Shown here in pieces: positions 26,406 through 34,326 of a stretch of DNA of 44,174 nt. This stretch comes from Thiocystis minor. GTDB taxonomy: Bacteria; Pseudomonadota; Gammaproteobacteria; Chromatiales; Chromatiaceae. The translations under genes and the position numbers were made by a program. How positions within the stretch are numbered: the stretch's first letter is position 1; every line of letters starts with the position of its first letter. The stretch covers positions 1 through 44,174 of the forward strand of contig NZ_NHSQ01000128.1 in NCBI RefSeq assembly GCF_016653465.1, read 5' to 3'. The notes below the pieces were generated by a model. That model was not told the origin of the DNA. It ran no database searches and worked only from the letters and a program-made list of their open reading frames with translations.

Positions 26406-29018
26406 TCAAGCGATGCCGCCCAATACCCTGCATGGTGGTTCAAGATCGGCGGACTCGACCAGAATCTGCCATTGTTCATTCAAGCGCAGGTTGACTGTGT
26501 GGCGGTCACTTGTCGCGTCGTTGATCATTCTTGCGATCGGCCCTGTCTGCCCCTGCTCGATCAATGCACGGATCTGTTCCTCGGTGAGCGTCAGGTCGCC
26601 GATGGTCTTCCAGACCACGAAATCGCAGCCATCGCGATAGCGGTTGCAACCGTAGCCGCGGCGCCCCTCGATGATGTGACCCTGGCCGCACTTGGGGCAG
26701 GCAGGCGGTCGCTCGCGGATGCCCGGCGACCGGGAGGGCGCGGATTCGTTCGGTCGCCGGGCAGCGCCTGAGTCCGGTGAACGCGTATCGGCTATGGTTT
26801 GAGGCGCCTCATTCGGCGATTCGCTCCGCTCGACGTTGAAATCCATACTCACCTTGCCGGCTTCGTCGAGTCGCAGCGCGGCGCGAAAGGGTTTCCCCGC
26901 CTTGGATTGGAAGCCGTCGATGGGGTCGGTGTGGCCGGGCTCGATGAGTTGCCGTACCTGGACCTCGTTCAGCGTCAGGCCCGCGACCGTCTTCCAGATG
27001 GTGAAGCCGCAGCCATCCCGATAGCGGCTGCAACCGAAGGCTTTGGCGGTCTCGGTGATCTCGCCCTGTTTGCAGATCGGGCAGGCGCCGAATCCGGTGG
27101 ACTTGATGCCGCTGGCGCGGTGGGCGGTCTTTCCTGCCTTGCCGCCCTTGCGTACCGGCTCGTCCGCGCGGGCGGCGGCGACCTGCTCCGGACTCAAGGC
27201 CGGGCCTTGTGCGATCTGTGGGATCATCTCGCGCACGAAGGCGACGATGTCGCGATAAAATTCCGCCGCTGTTTGTTCGCCCTGCTCCACCTGTTTCAAC
27301 CGCTGTTCCCAGCCGGCCGTCAGTTCGGGGCTGCGCAGCGGCGCGGCGACCAGACCGGCCAGGGCCTGACCCTTGGCGGTTGCGCGAATCTGTTTGCGCT
27401 GGCGTTCCAGGTAGCCGGTGCGGATGAGTTTTTCGATGGTCTCGGCGCGGGTCGCCGGGGTGCCGAGGCCGGATGCCGCCATGGCCGAGGCGAGCGCGTC
27501 GTCCTCGATCGTGCGTCCGGCGTTTTTCATGGCGGCGAGCAGGCTTGAATCGTCGTAGTGACGCGGCGGCTGGGTTTCCTTTTCGACGACGTCCAAGCGG
27601 TCGACATGGACGGTCTGGCCGGGTTCAAGTGGCGGCAGCGGCCCCTCTGAATCGACCGCTTCGGGCGGGCGAGAATCGGCTCCTGGTGCCTCGGGCGTTC
27701 TGGCTGGACGACGGCTCGGCTCGACCCGCTTCCAGCCCGGCTCCAGCACCACCGAACCTTGCGCCAGAAAAAACCCCTCGCCGATGGCAATCTCGACCCG
27801 CGTCTCTTCCAACCGCTGATCGGGCAGAAAGACGGCGACGAAGCGCGCGGCGACCAGGTCGTAGACCTTGCGCAACGGCTCCGCCAAATTCGCGGGCGGC
27901 GTCCGGTCGGTGGGCAGGATGGCGTGATGATCGGTGAGCTTGGTGCGGTCGACATAGGCTTTGCTCAAACGGTGTCCGGACTCCAGTCGCGCGAGCGCCT
28001 CGGGGGCGAGCGGATGATCTAGCGCGCGCAGAATGCCGGGCAATTGCGGCAGCATGTCCTCCGAAATGTGTCGACTCTCGGTGCGCGGATAGCTGATGAG
28101 CTTATGGGTCTCGTAGAGCGCCTGGGCCTGTTCGAGCACCTGCGCGGCGGTGAAGCCGAAGCGGCGGTTGGCATCGCGTTGCAGATTGGTCAGGTCGTAG
28201 AGCGGAGGAGGGCGGTTGTGGCGAACCTTCTTGTCCACCGTGCGCACGGTGCCGGTCTGGTGAGGGCTGAGTTCACGGTGCAGACGCTCCGCCGTCTCTT
28301 TGTTATCGATGCGGGTTGCGCCATCGAGCAGATAACGCGCATCGAATCCCTCTGCCAGATGCGCGACCAGTTCGTAGAAAAACGCCTTGGTGAAGCTGGC
28401 GATGGCCTGATCGCGCGCGACGATCATGGCCAGGGTCGGGGTCTGGACCCGGCCGATGGTGCAGAGCACCCGGTTGTGCACGGTATAGGCGCGGGTCAGG
28501 TTCATGCCGACCAGCCAGTCGGCCTGGGCGCGGGCGCGCGCGGCCTCGGCCAGATGATCGAAGGCTTGACCCGGTTTGAGCGCGCGGAAACCCTCGCGAA
28601 TCGCTTCGTCGGTCAGACTGGAAACCCAGAGTCGATCAAAGTGTTTCTTGCAGCGGGCCTGTTCATAGATCAGCCGGAAGATGTGCTCGCCCTCGCGTCC
28701 GGCGTCGGTCGCGCAGACCAGACGCTCGGTGCCGGGGTCGGCGAGCAACGCCTTGATCAGCTTGAATTGCGGGGCGGTTCGCGGGTCGAGCTTGAGTTTC
28801 CAGCGCTCAGGGATCATCGGAAGCTGGTCGGTGGACCAGCGTTTGGCCCAGTCCTCGCCATATTCGTTCGGCTCGGCGAAATGGACCAGATGGCCCAGCG
28901 CCCAGGTGACGCGATAGCCGTTGCCTTCCAGAAAACCCTCGCCCCGGCGCCCGGCGCCGAGCACGCGCGCGATGTCGCGGGCGACGCTGGGTTTTTCGGC
29001 GAGAACGACGATGGTCAT
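26406..29018 (-). CDS. topB: DNA topoisomerase III, type IA
   Basis: Topoisomerase III decatenates DNA by cutting and passing single strands. The protein has 870 residues, longer than the roughly 650 of E. coli TopB. The Toprim domain opens with VVLAEKPSVARDIARVLG and has the metal site ATDAGREGEH (103-112). The catalytic tyrosine is Y310 in LISYPRTESRHISEDM. The extra length is a duplicated C-terminal module (about 650-745 and 780-870). Each copy has CP-x-C-x(n)-C(S/N)RYRDGC and then a WKT-x-x-x-LTL-x-E-x-Q segment, i.e. a zinc-ribbon plus topoisomerase C-terminal repeat. It starts eight bases after the Sel1-protein gene and is probably co-transcribed with it. Confidence 0.95.
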   Translation of the reverse strand: MTIVVLAEKPSVARDIARVLGAGRRGEGFLEGNGYRVTWALGHLVHFAEPNEYGEDWAKRWSTDQLPMIPERWKLKLDPRTAPQFKLIKALLADPGTERLVCATDAGREGEHIFRLIYEQARCKKHFDRLWVSSLTDEAIREGFRALKPGQAFDHLAEAARARAQADWLVGMNLTRAYTVHNRVLCTIGRVQTPTLAMIVARDQAIASFTKAFFYELVAHLAEGFDARYLLDGATRIDNKETAERLHRELSPHQTGTVRTVDKKVRHNRPPPLYDLTNLQRDANRRFGFTAAQVLEQAQALYETHKLISYPRTESRHISEDMLPQLPGILRALDHPLAPEALARLESGHRLSKAYVDRTKLTDHHAILPTDRTPPANLAEPLRKVYDLVAARFVAVFLPDQRLEETRVEIAIGEGFFLAQGSVVLEPGWKRVEPSRRPARTPEAPGADSRPPEAVDSEGPLPPLEPGQTVHVDRLDVVEKETQPPRHYDDSSLLAAMKNAGRTIEDDALASAMAASGLGTPATRAETIEKLIRTGYLERQRKQIRATAKGQALAGLVAAPLRSPELTAGWEQRLKQVEQGEQTAAEFYRDIVAFVREMIPQIAQGPALSPEQVAAARADEPVRKGGKAGKTAHRASGIKSTGFGACPICKQGEITETAKAFGCSRYRDGCGFTIWKTVAGLTLNEVQVRQLIEPGHTDPIDGFQSKAGKPFRAALRLDEAGKVSMDFNVERSESPNEAPQTIADTRSPDSGAARRPNESAPSRSPGIRERPPACPKCGQGHIIEGRRGYGCNRYRDGCDFVVWKTIGDLTLTEEQIRALIEQGQTGPIARMINDATSDRHTVNLRLNEQWQILVESADLEPPCRVLGGIA

Positions 29019-29025
29019 GCGGCCG

Positions 29026-29349
29026 TCAGTGCCGCCGATCCGACGACAGCAGGCTCAGGGCGCCGCCGGCCCGCAGTCGCTTGGCGGCAGCGAATTCCTC
29101 GTCGGTCATCTGGCTGCCGACGATGTCGCGCAACCGTTCGGCGTCCCGGTCGCCCTGATCGATCGCCAGCGACAGCCAGTAGTGCGCCTGCGCCAGATCG
29201 ATCGTCACTCCGCGTCCCTCGGCATGGATCAATCCCATGGCGTATTGGGCGTCCACCTCGCCGCGCTCGGCCGCCGCGCGGATCGGGCCGACCTTGGACG
29301 GATCGTTGCGCAGGAGGATCAAGTCTTTGAGATAGCTGTTGTTGCTCAT
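29026..29349 (-). CDS. Small Sel1-like repeat protein
   Basis: The protein has 107 residues. A single Sel1/TPR-like repeat is visible at about 30-70 (DAQYAMGLIHAEGRGV followed by DLAQAHYWLSLAIDQGD). There is no signal peptide. Sel1 repeats mediate protein-protein contact; the partner is unknown. The stop lies seven bases before the topB start, so the two form an operon. A GGACGG sequence precedes the ATG. Whether it has a role with the topoisomerase is only suggested by position. Confidence 0.8.
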   Translation of the reverse strand: MSNNSYLKDLILLRNDPSKVGPIRAAAERGEVDAQYAMGLIHAEGRGVTIDLAQAHYWLSLAIDQGDRDAERLRDIVGSQMTDEEFAAAKRLRAGGALSLLSSDRRH

Positions 29350-29713
29350 GTCGCCGTCCGGATTCAGGTGATGATGCGGTCGTGCTCAACGCATGCGTGC
29401 GTTTCCCGAGGCCAAAACCCAGCGAGCGCCGCCAGCGGTTCGCGATGCGCCTCTACCCTGCTACTTTATAATCGAAACGATGGGATAAATCTAAACGATG
29501 CAGCCAGTTTCCAGCCGTCAGCATCGGGGCGGGTTGTCCTGGCTTGGTCACCTGTCGAAAACAAGCGATACGCCGTGCGATGGAGGCGGGACGCCCGCCC
29601 GGATGCCGTGTTTGACTTGTGATTGCCGCGTCCCTTGGCAACCCGACATTGGCAGTTGGAGATGACGGTTGAATTTCCTAATCCTGACGATTGCGATGAG
29701 GAGGAAACCGACG
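29350..29713. other. Divergent region upstream of the nitric oxide reductase gene
   Basis: About 360 bases without a gene. A perfect TATAAT lies at 29467-29472 but has no good -35 partner at 16-18 bases. A short hairpin GGCGGGACGCCCGCC occurs near 29587-29601. I looked for FNR/Dnr (TTGAT-N4-ATCAA) and sigma-54/NorR sites and saw no convincing match. Confidence 0.4.
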
Positions 29714-31981
29714 ATGTCCGCAACGATCACCAAACCGGCCGAAACCCTGTCGCGCTGGTGGCCAATCTCACTGACGATCGTGGTGATTTTTGGCTTCACT
29801 GTCCTGATCCTGATCTCGCTCAGCGCCTACCGAAATGCCCCGCCGATTCCCGCACAGGCGATCGATCCGACCGGCGCGGTCGTCTTCACCGCCGAGGATA
29901 TCAGCGCCGGCCAGCAGGTCTTTCTCAAGTACGGACTGATGGACAACGGGACGATCTGGGGCCACGGGGGCATGCTGGGGCCGGATTTCTCGGCCCAGAC
30001 GCTGCATGGTCTCGCACTGCATCATGCCGAGCGACTCGCGCGGACCCGCTTCCAGGTCGCTTACGCGGACCTGCCCGAGCCCGAGCGGGCCAGTGTCGAT
30101 GCCCTGGTGGCCGCCGAGTTCAAGACCAACGGCTATGATCCGGCCAGCGGGATCCTGACCCTGCCGACCGACAGCCAGGCGGCCTTCGCCGCTCAGATCG
30201 CCGACTGGACCGCCTATTTCACGGATCCCGCCCGCAACGGCGGTCTCGCCCGCGACGCCATCGCCGATCCCGGCGAACTGCGCCAACTCACCGCCTTTTT
30301 TAGTTGGACCGCCTGGGCGGCAGCGGCTCAACGGCCCGACGCAGCGCACTCGTACACTAATAATTTCCCTTACGATCCGCTGGTCGGCAATCGCCCGACC
30401 GGCGGCGCGGTGCTGTGGAGCGCCATCAGCGTGGTGTTTCTGCTTGCCGGCACGGCGATCGTGCTGCTCGCCTTCGGCAAATTCGACTATCTCGGCTGGT
30501 ACGGGGGCGACGCAAGTCCCGCCGTCCGGAGCGTCGCGCTGGGTGCGGCTACCCTCACGCCAGCGCAAGCGGCGACGCTCCAGTTCATGGTCGTCGCCGG
30601 TCTACTCTTCCTCGCGCAGACACTGATCGGCGGCGGGGTTGCGCACTATCGGGCCGAGCCGGAGAGCTTCTACGGCTTCGATCTCTCGATGCTTTTCCCG
30701 AGCAATCTGTTGCGGACCTGGCACCTGCAACTGGCGATCTTCTGGGTCGCCACCGCCTACGTGGGCGGCGCGCTCTTCGTCGCCGCGGCCCTCGGCGGCA
30801 CTGACCCGCGCCACCAGCGTCCCCTGATCCATGCGCTGTTCTGGGCACTCGTCGCGGTCGTCGTCGGCAGCCTGCTCGGTCAGTGGCTAGGCATCAATGA
30901 TCTGCTGGGCGGGCTCTGGTACTGGCTTGGTCATCAAGGCTGGGAGTATCTGGAGATCGGCCGCTTCTGGCAGATCCTGCTGGCGGCGGGCCTGGTGTTC
31001 TGGGTCTGGCTGCTGCTGCGCGCCACGCAGCCCGCGCGGGCCAATCCCGAGTTGCGCACCTTCGTCAACTTTTTCCTGATCGCAGCCTTCGCGATTCCCT
31101 TCTTCTATCTTCCGGCCTTTTTTTTCGGCAGCACGACGCACTTCTCCGTGGTCGACGTGTGGCGTTTCTGGCTGATCCATCTCTGGGTCGAGGGTTTCTT
31201 CGAGTTCTTCGTGACCGTGATCGTCGCGGTTATCCTCTATCAACTCGGACTGGTGCGACGTCTCACGGCGATCCGGGTCATCTATCTCGACGCCATCCTT
31301 TACTTCGGCGGCGGCCTGATCGGCACCGCCCACCACTGGTATTTCACCGGCCAGACCGAACTTACCATGGCGCTCGGCGCGACCTTCTCCGCACTGGAGG
31401 TCGTGCCGCTGACGCTGCTCACCCTGGATGCCTGGGATTTCTACCGCGTGACCCGCGGCGACAGCCCGGTCTACCGGCACCGCCTGACCTTCTATTTCCT
31501 GATGGCGGTTGGCTTCTGGAACTTCACCGGCGCAGGCATCTTCGGTTTCCTCATCAACATGCCGATTGTGAGTTATTTCGAGGTGGGCACCATTCTCACC
31601 ATCAATCATGCCCATGCCGCCTTCATCGGTGTTTTTGGCATGCTGGCGGTCGGGCTCATGGCCTATGTGCTGCGCGAGGTCACCAGCGATGACGCTTGGC
31701 CCTTGGTCGGTAAATGTCTGTCGATCGGTTTCTGGGGGCTGAATATCGGTCTCGCCCTGATGATCCTGCTCAGCCTCTTCCCCGGCGGCGTCCTGCAGCT
31801 GTGGGACGTGCTCCAGAATGGCTACTGGCACGCCCGCTCGCTGAACTACACCGCCACTCCGCTCGTCCGCTTCGTCGAGTGGATGCGCATCTGGGGCGAT
31901 CTCGTCTTCATCCTGTTCGGCGCGCTCCCGCTCGTCGTTGGGCTGCTGGCCGCCTACCGCGATCAGTTGCGCCTGCGGTGA
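29714..31981 (+). CDS. norB: Quinol-dependent nitric oxide reductase (qNOR)
   Basis: NorZ-type NorB reduces two NO to N2O with electrons from quinol in the cytoplasmic membrane. The protein has 755 residues, the single-chain length. An N-terminal extension of about 215 residues (membrane helix at about 15-37 and periplasmic cytochrome-c-like fold without heme motif) precedes a 12-helix heme-copper-oxidase-like core. Heme/FeB regions visible are RTWHLQLAIFWVATAY, GTAHHWYFTG and NHAHAAFIGVFGM. I start at ATG 29714, which has GAGGAGGAAA upstream; ATGs at 29669 and 29696 look less likely. No norC lies nearby. In organisms without full denitrification such enzymes detoxify NO. Confidence 0.95.
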   Translation: MSATITKPAETLSRWWPISLTIVVIFGFTVLILISLSAYRNAPPIPAQAIDPTGAVVFTAEDISAGQQVFLKYGLMDNGTIWGHGGMLGPDFSAQTLHGLALHHAERLARTRFQVAYADLPEPERASVDALVAAEFKTNGYDPASGILTLPTDSQAAFAAQIADWTAYFTDPARNGGLARDAIADPGELRQLTAFFSWTAWAAAAQRPDAAHSYTNNFPYDPLVGNRPTGGAVLWSAISVVFLLAGTAIVLLAFGKFDYLGWYGGDASPAVRSVALGAATLTPAQAATLQFMVVAGLLFLAQTLIGGGVAHYRAEPESFYGFDLSMLFPSNLLRTWHLQLAIFWVATAYVGGALFVAAALGGTDPRHQRPLIHALFWALVAVVVGSLLGQWLGINDLLGGLWYWLGHQGWEYLEIGRFWQILLAAGLVFWVWLLLRATQPARANPELRTFVNFFLIAAFAIPFFYLPAFFFGSTTHFSVVDVWRFWLIHLWVEGFFEFFVTVIVAVILYQLGLVRRLTAIRVIYLDAILYFGGGLIGTAHHWYFTGQTELTMALGATFSALEVVPLTLLTLDAWDFYRVTRGDSPVYRHRLTFYFLMAVGFWNFTGAGIFGFLINMPIVSYFEVGTILTINHAHAAFIGVFGMLAVGLMAYVLREVTSDDAWPLVGKCLSIGFWGLNIGLALMILLSLFPGGVLQLWDVLQNGYWHARSLNYTATPLVRFVEWMRIWGDLVFILFGALPLVVGLLAAYRDQLRLR

Positions 31982-32113
31982 TCCTGGCGTGCGCAAGCGA
32001 TGGCAGGGCACGAAATGTGTCGCTGCCATCCTGGGCGACTTCGCTCAGGGCGAGCCGCTAACGGCTAGCCGGGGACGTTTTTCGTTGGGCGCGAATCGGC
32101 GGACTTGGCGAGT

Positions 32114-32154
32114 GAAGCCGTTCATGGTTCGAGGGCCTCACCACGAACGGCTTC
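32114..32154. repeat. Hairpin repeat GAAGCCGTTC...GAACGGCTTC, first copy
   Basis: Arms of 15 bases pair with a single mismatch around an 11-base centre that itself contains GAG/CTC. The same core recurs at 36702-36740. Similar palindromes with ACCACGAAC ends are common between genes in proteobacteria. It lies in the 326-base gap between norB and the DUF1015 gene, which otherwise shows no gene, and could end the norB transcript although no T-run follows. Confidence 0.7.
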
Positions 32155-32307
32155 AGGGACATCACAAGCGGCTTCAGAGAGGACACCGCTGCTCATACAG
32201 TGACGTTCAAACTGAGAATTGCGGGGTATCCGTTCTCACTCCCACATCGATGCGAGCATGCTGATACCATCGCGGGCTAACGAATCCGACTGCCAGCGAG
32301 GCCCCTG

Positions 32308-33531
32308 ATGTCCCTGATCCAACCCTTTGCCGGTCTGCGTCCGGCCCCCGGCCGCGCGGCCGAGGTTGCCGCGCCGCCCTACGATGTCATGAATGCCGCC
32401 GAGGCCCGGCGGATGGTCGCGGGGCGTCCCTGGAGCTTTTTGCATATCTCGCGCCCCGAGATCGATCTTCCAGAGGGGACTGACCCCTATGCCCCGGCGG
32501 TCTATGCCAGGGCGCGTGAGAATCTGGAGCGGATGCTCGCCGAAGGTCTGCTGCTCCGCGACCCGGCGCCGCGCTATTACGTCTATCGGCTGACCATGGG
32601 TGAGCATCGGCAGACCGGGCTGGTCGCGAGCGCCTCGGTGGCGGCCTATGACGCGGAGCGGATCAAGAAGCATGAGTTGACCCGTCCAGTGAAGGAGGAT
32701 GACCGGGTGCGTCAGATCGAGGCGCTGAACGCCCAGACCGGGCCGGTGTTTCTGGTCTATCGCGCCACGCCGGCGATCGATGACCTGCTGGCCGAGGTCG
32801 GCACCACGCCCGCCGAGGTCGATCTGACCGCCGCCGATGGCGTGCGTCACGAACTCTGGACCATCGCTGATGCAACGAGCATCGTGCATCTGACCGCCGC
32901 CTTCGAGGCACTGGACGCGCTCTATATCGCCGACGGCCATCATCGCGCCGCCGCCGCCTCGCGGGTCGCGGCCGCGCGACGGGCGAGCGGCGCGTCCGGC
33001 GACGGTTTCCTGTCCGTGATCTTTCCGCACGATCAGATGCACATCCTGGATTACAACCGGGTCGTTCGGGATCTGCATGGACTGGATACCGATGCCTTCA
33101 TGAATCGTCTGTCGGTGGCGTTCGCGATCGAGGGCAGTCCGGTTCCAGTTCGGCCTGAAAAGCCCGCCGAATTTGGGATGTATCTGGCCGGTCACTGGTA
33201 TCGGCTGACCCTGGATTCCGGCCGCATCCCCCACGACGATCCGGTCGCGCGGCTCGATGTGAGTCTGTTACAGGACAACCTGATCGGTCCCATCCTGGGC
33301 ATCAAGGATCCCCGCCGCGACGAGCGGATCGACTTCGTCGGGGGCATTCGCGGACTGGAAGGGCTGGTCCAGTGGGTGGATACGGGCGAGATGGCGGTGG
33401 CCTTCTCCTTGTATCCGACCGGGATGCGGGAGTTGATGGCCGTGGCCGATGCCAGCGAGGTGATGCCGCCCAAATCGACCTGGTTCGAGCCGAAACTGGC
33501 GGATGGTCTGGTGTCTCAGGTGCTGGATTGA
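32308..33531 (+). CDS. DUF1015 family protein (SerK-like fold)
   Basis: The protein has 407 residues. Family signatures visible are IQPFAGLRPAPGRAAEVAAPPYDV at the N-terminus (first part LIQPFAGLRP), ISRPEIDLP, KKHELTRPVKEDDR, and LYIADGHHRAAAA. The DGHHR motif is shared with the ParB/sulfiredoxin-like catalytic pocket of the archaeal free-serine kinase SerK. A small-molecule kinase role is therefore plausible but unproven here. GAGG precedes the ATG. No serA or serine pathway gene is adjacent in this window. Its last 16 bases overlap the convergent PIN gene. Confidence 0.8.
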   Translation: MSLIQPFAGLRPAPGRAAEVAAPPYDVMNAAEARRMVAGRPWSFLHISRPEIDLPEGTDPYAPAVYARARENLERMLAEGLLLRDPAPRYYVYRLTMGEHRQTGLVASASVAAYDAERIKKHELTRPVKEDDRVRQIEALNAQTGPVFLVYRATPAIDDLLAEVGTTPAEVDLTAADGVRHELWTIADATSIVHLTAAFEALDALYIADGHHRAAAASRVAAARRASGASGDGFLSVIFPHDQMHILDYNRVVRDLHGLDTDAFMNRLSVAFAIEGSPVPVRPEKPAEFGMYLAGHWYRLTLDSGRIPHDDPVARLDVSLLQDNLIGPILGIKDPRRDERIDFVGGIRGLEGLVQWVDTGEMAVAFSLYPTGMRELMAVADASEVMPPKSTWFEPKLADGLVSQVLD

Positions 33532-33932
33532 AAAAGATTGTTGAATGCCTGGTTGCCGTTCGCGCGATAGATGGTGAAATCCTTGTCCACGCTGGCGACA
33601 TCCAGGGTCTTCAGCCGTTCGCACAAGACGACCAGCGATGCGTCGGCAAAGTCCGCCGGAAGATCCTGGTATTGCTCCAGAACCGCGCGGATACGTGGAA
33701 GATCGTCGGCTGTGGCGGTGTCGATGCTGGCGGCTCGCTCCACCCAGCGCAGGAAATCGTGCTGCGCCCGTGCCGAGAAATCCAGCATATACATGACCTC
33801 GGTGATGACCGGCAAGTTGGTGACCAAACGACCTGGGAGGTGGCGAATCAATGCAACCGCCTGCGCATGAAAGCGGTCGGACCCGTCGAACAAGGCGATC
33901 AATGGACCGCTGTCAACGACGATGCTTCGCAT
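33516..33932 (-). CDS. PIN-domain protein, probable toxin of a type II pair
   Basis: The protein has 138 residues. PIN landmarks are D7 (VVDSGPLIALFD), E45 (VITEVMYML), the acidic segment PADFADASL (D94/D97) and VDKDFTIYR (D116/D118). The gene for a ribbon-helix-helix protein overlaps its start by 20 bases, the usual antitoxin-toxin order. It differs from the VapC at 299 and belongs to another PIN subgroup. The 3' end overlaps the convergent DUF1015 gene. Confidence 0.85.
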   Translation of the reverse strand: MRSIVVDSGPLIALFDGSDRFHAQAVALIRHLPGRLVTNLPVITEVMYMLDFSARAQHDFLRWVERAASIDTATADDLPRIRAVLEQYQDLPADFADASLVVLCERLKTLDVASVDKDFTIYRANGNQAFNNLFQSST

Positions 33933-34161
33933 CGATCCGTTCCCGTATCATCGTCTTGCGCCGCAGGCTGCGATCGGACTGGCCGCTGCGTTCACGGCCG
34001 AAGAGGGTTGCTCCGAGTTCATAGGGGGTGGGTGGCGTTGGCAGGCGTTCGAGCTTCTCGCGGATCGCCTCGCGCACGAACTCCGAGAGCGGAAGATCAC
34101 GTTCGCGCAGCTGGCTGCGCAGTGCATTTTCGGTGTCCTGGTCCAGGCGGACTGAAATCAT
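33913..34161 (-). CDS. Ribbon-helix-helix antitoxin (CopG/RelB-like)
   Basis: The protein has 82 residues and begins MISVRLDQDTENALRSQL, a typical RHH beta strand and helix. EFVREAIREKLERL forms the second helix. The C-terminal part is basic and presumably toxin-binding. The ATG at 34161 has GAGG six bases upstream; longer frames to 34191 or 34254 lack such a site. RHH antitoxins repress their own operon and neutralise the PIN toxin encoded downstream. Confidence 0.82.
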   Translation of the reverse strand: MISVRLDQDTENALRSQLRERDLPLSEFVREAIREKLERLPTPPTPYELGATLFGRERSGQSDRSLRRKTMIRERIDAKHRR

Positions 34162-34326
34162 GATCGATGCCTCGTAAGACGTGTCCGTCATACAGTAAGC
34201 TAACGTCTGACTGACCGAAATGCAAACTTCCGCGCCGCTGGCGTCGGTTTCCAAGCCCGTTCGCCCTCGCCATCCTGGCTTGATTCGCTGAAAGCCGCTG
34301 AGGGTTCATCCCCCGATTCGACAACT

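Noticed and set aside
28044-29330. 428-codon plus-strand frame opposite topB and the Sel1 gene
   Set aside because: The protein is low in domain character and spans two well-supported genes on the other strand.
29467-29472. Perfect TATAAT upstream of norB as a promoter
   Set aside because: There is no acceptable -35 hexamer 16-18 bases upstream and no extended -10 TG, so I list it only as part of the gap description.
32114-32154. tRNA-like GGTTCGAG loop
   Set aside because: The motif is the centre of a short palindrome. No acceptor, D or anticodon arms are present, and the same sequence recurs at 36702.
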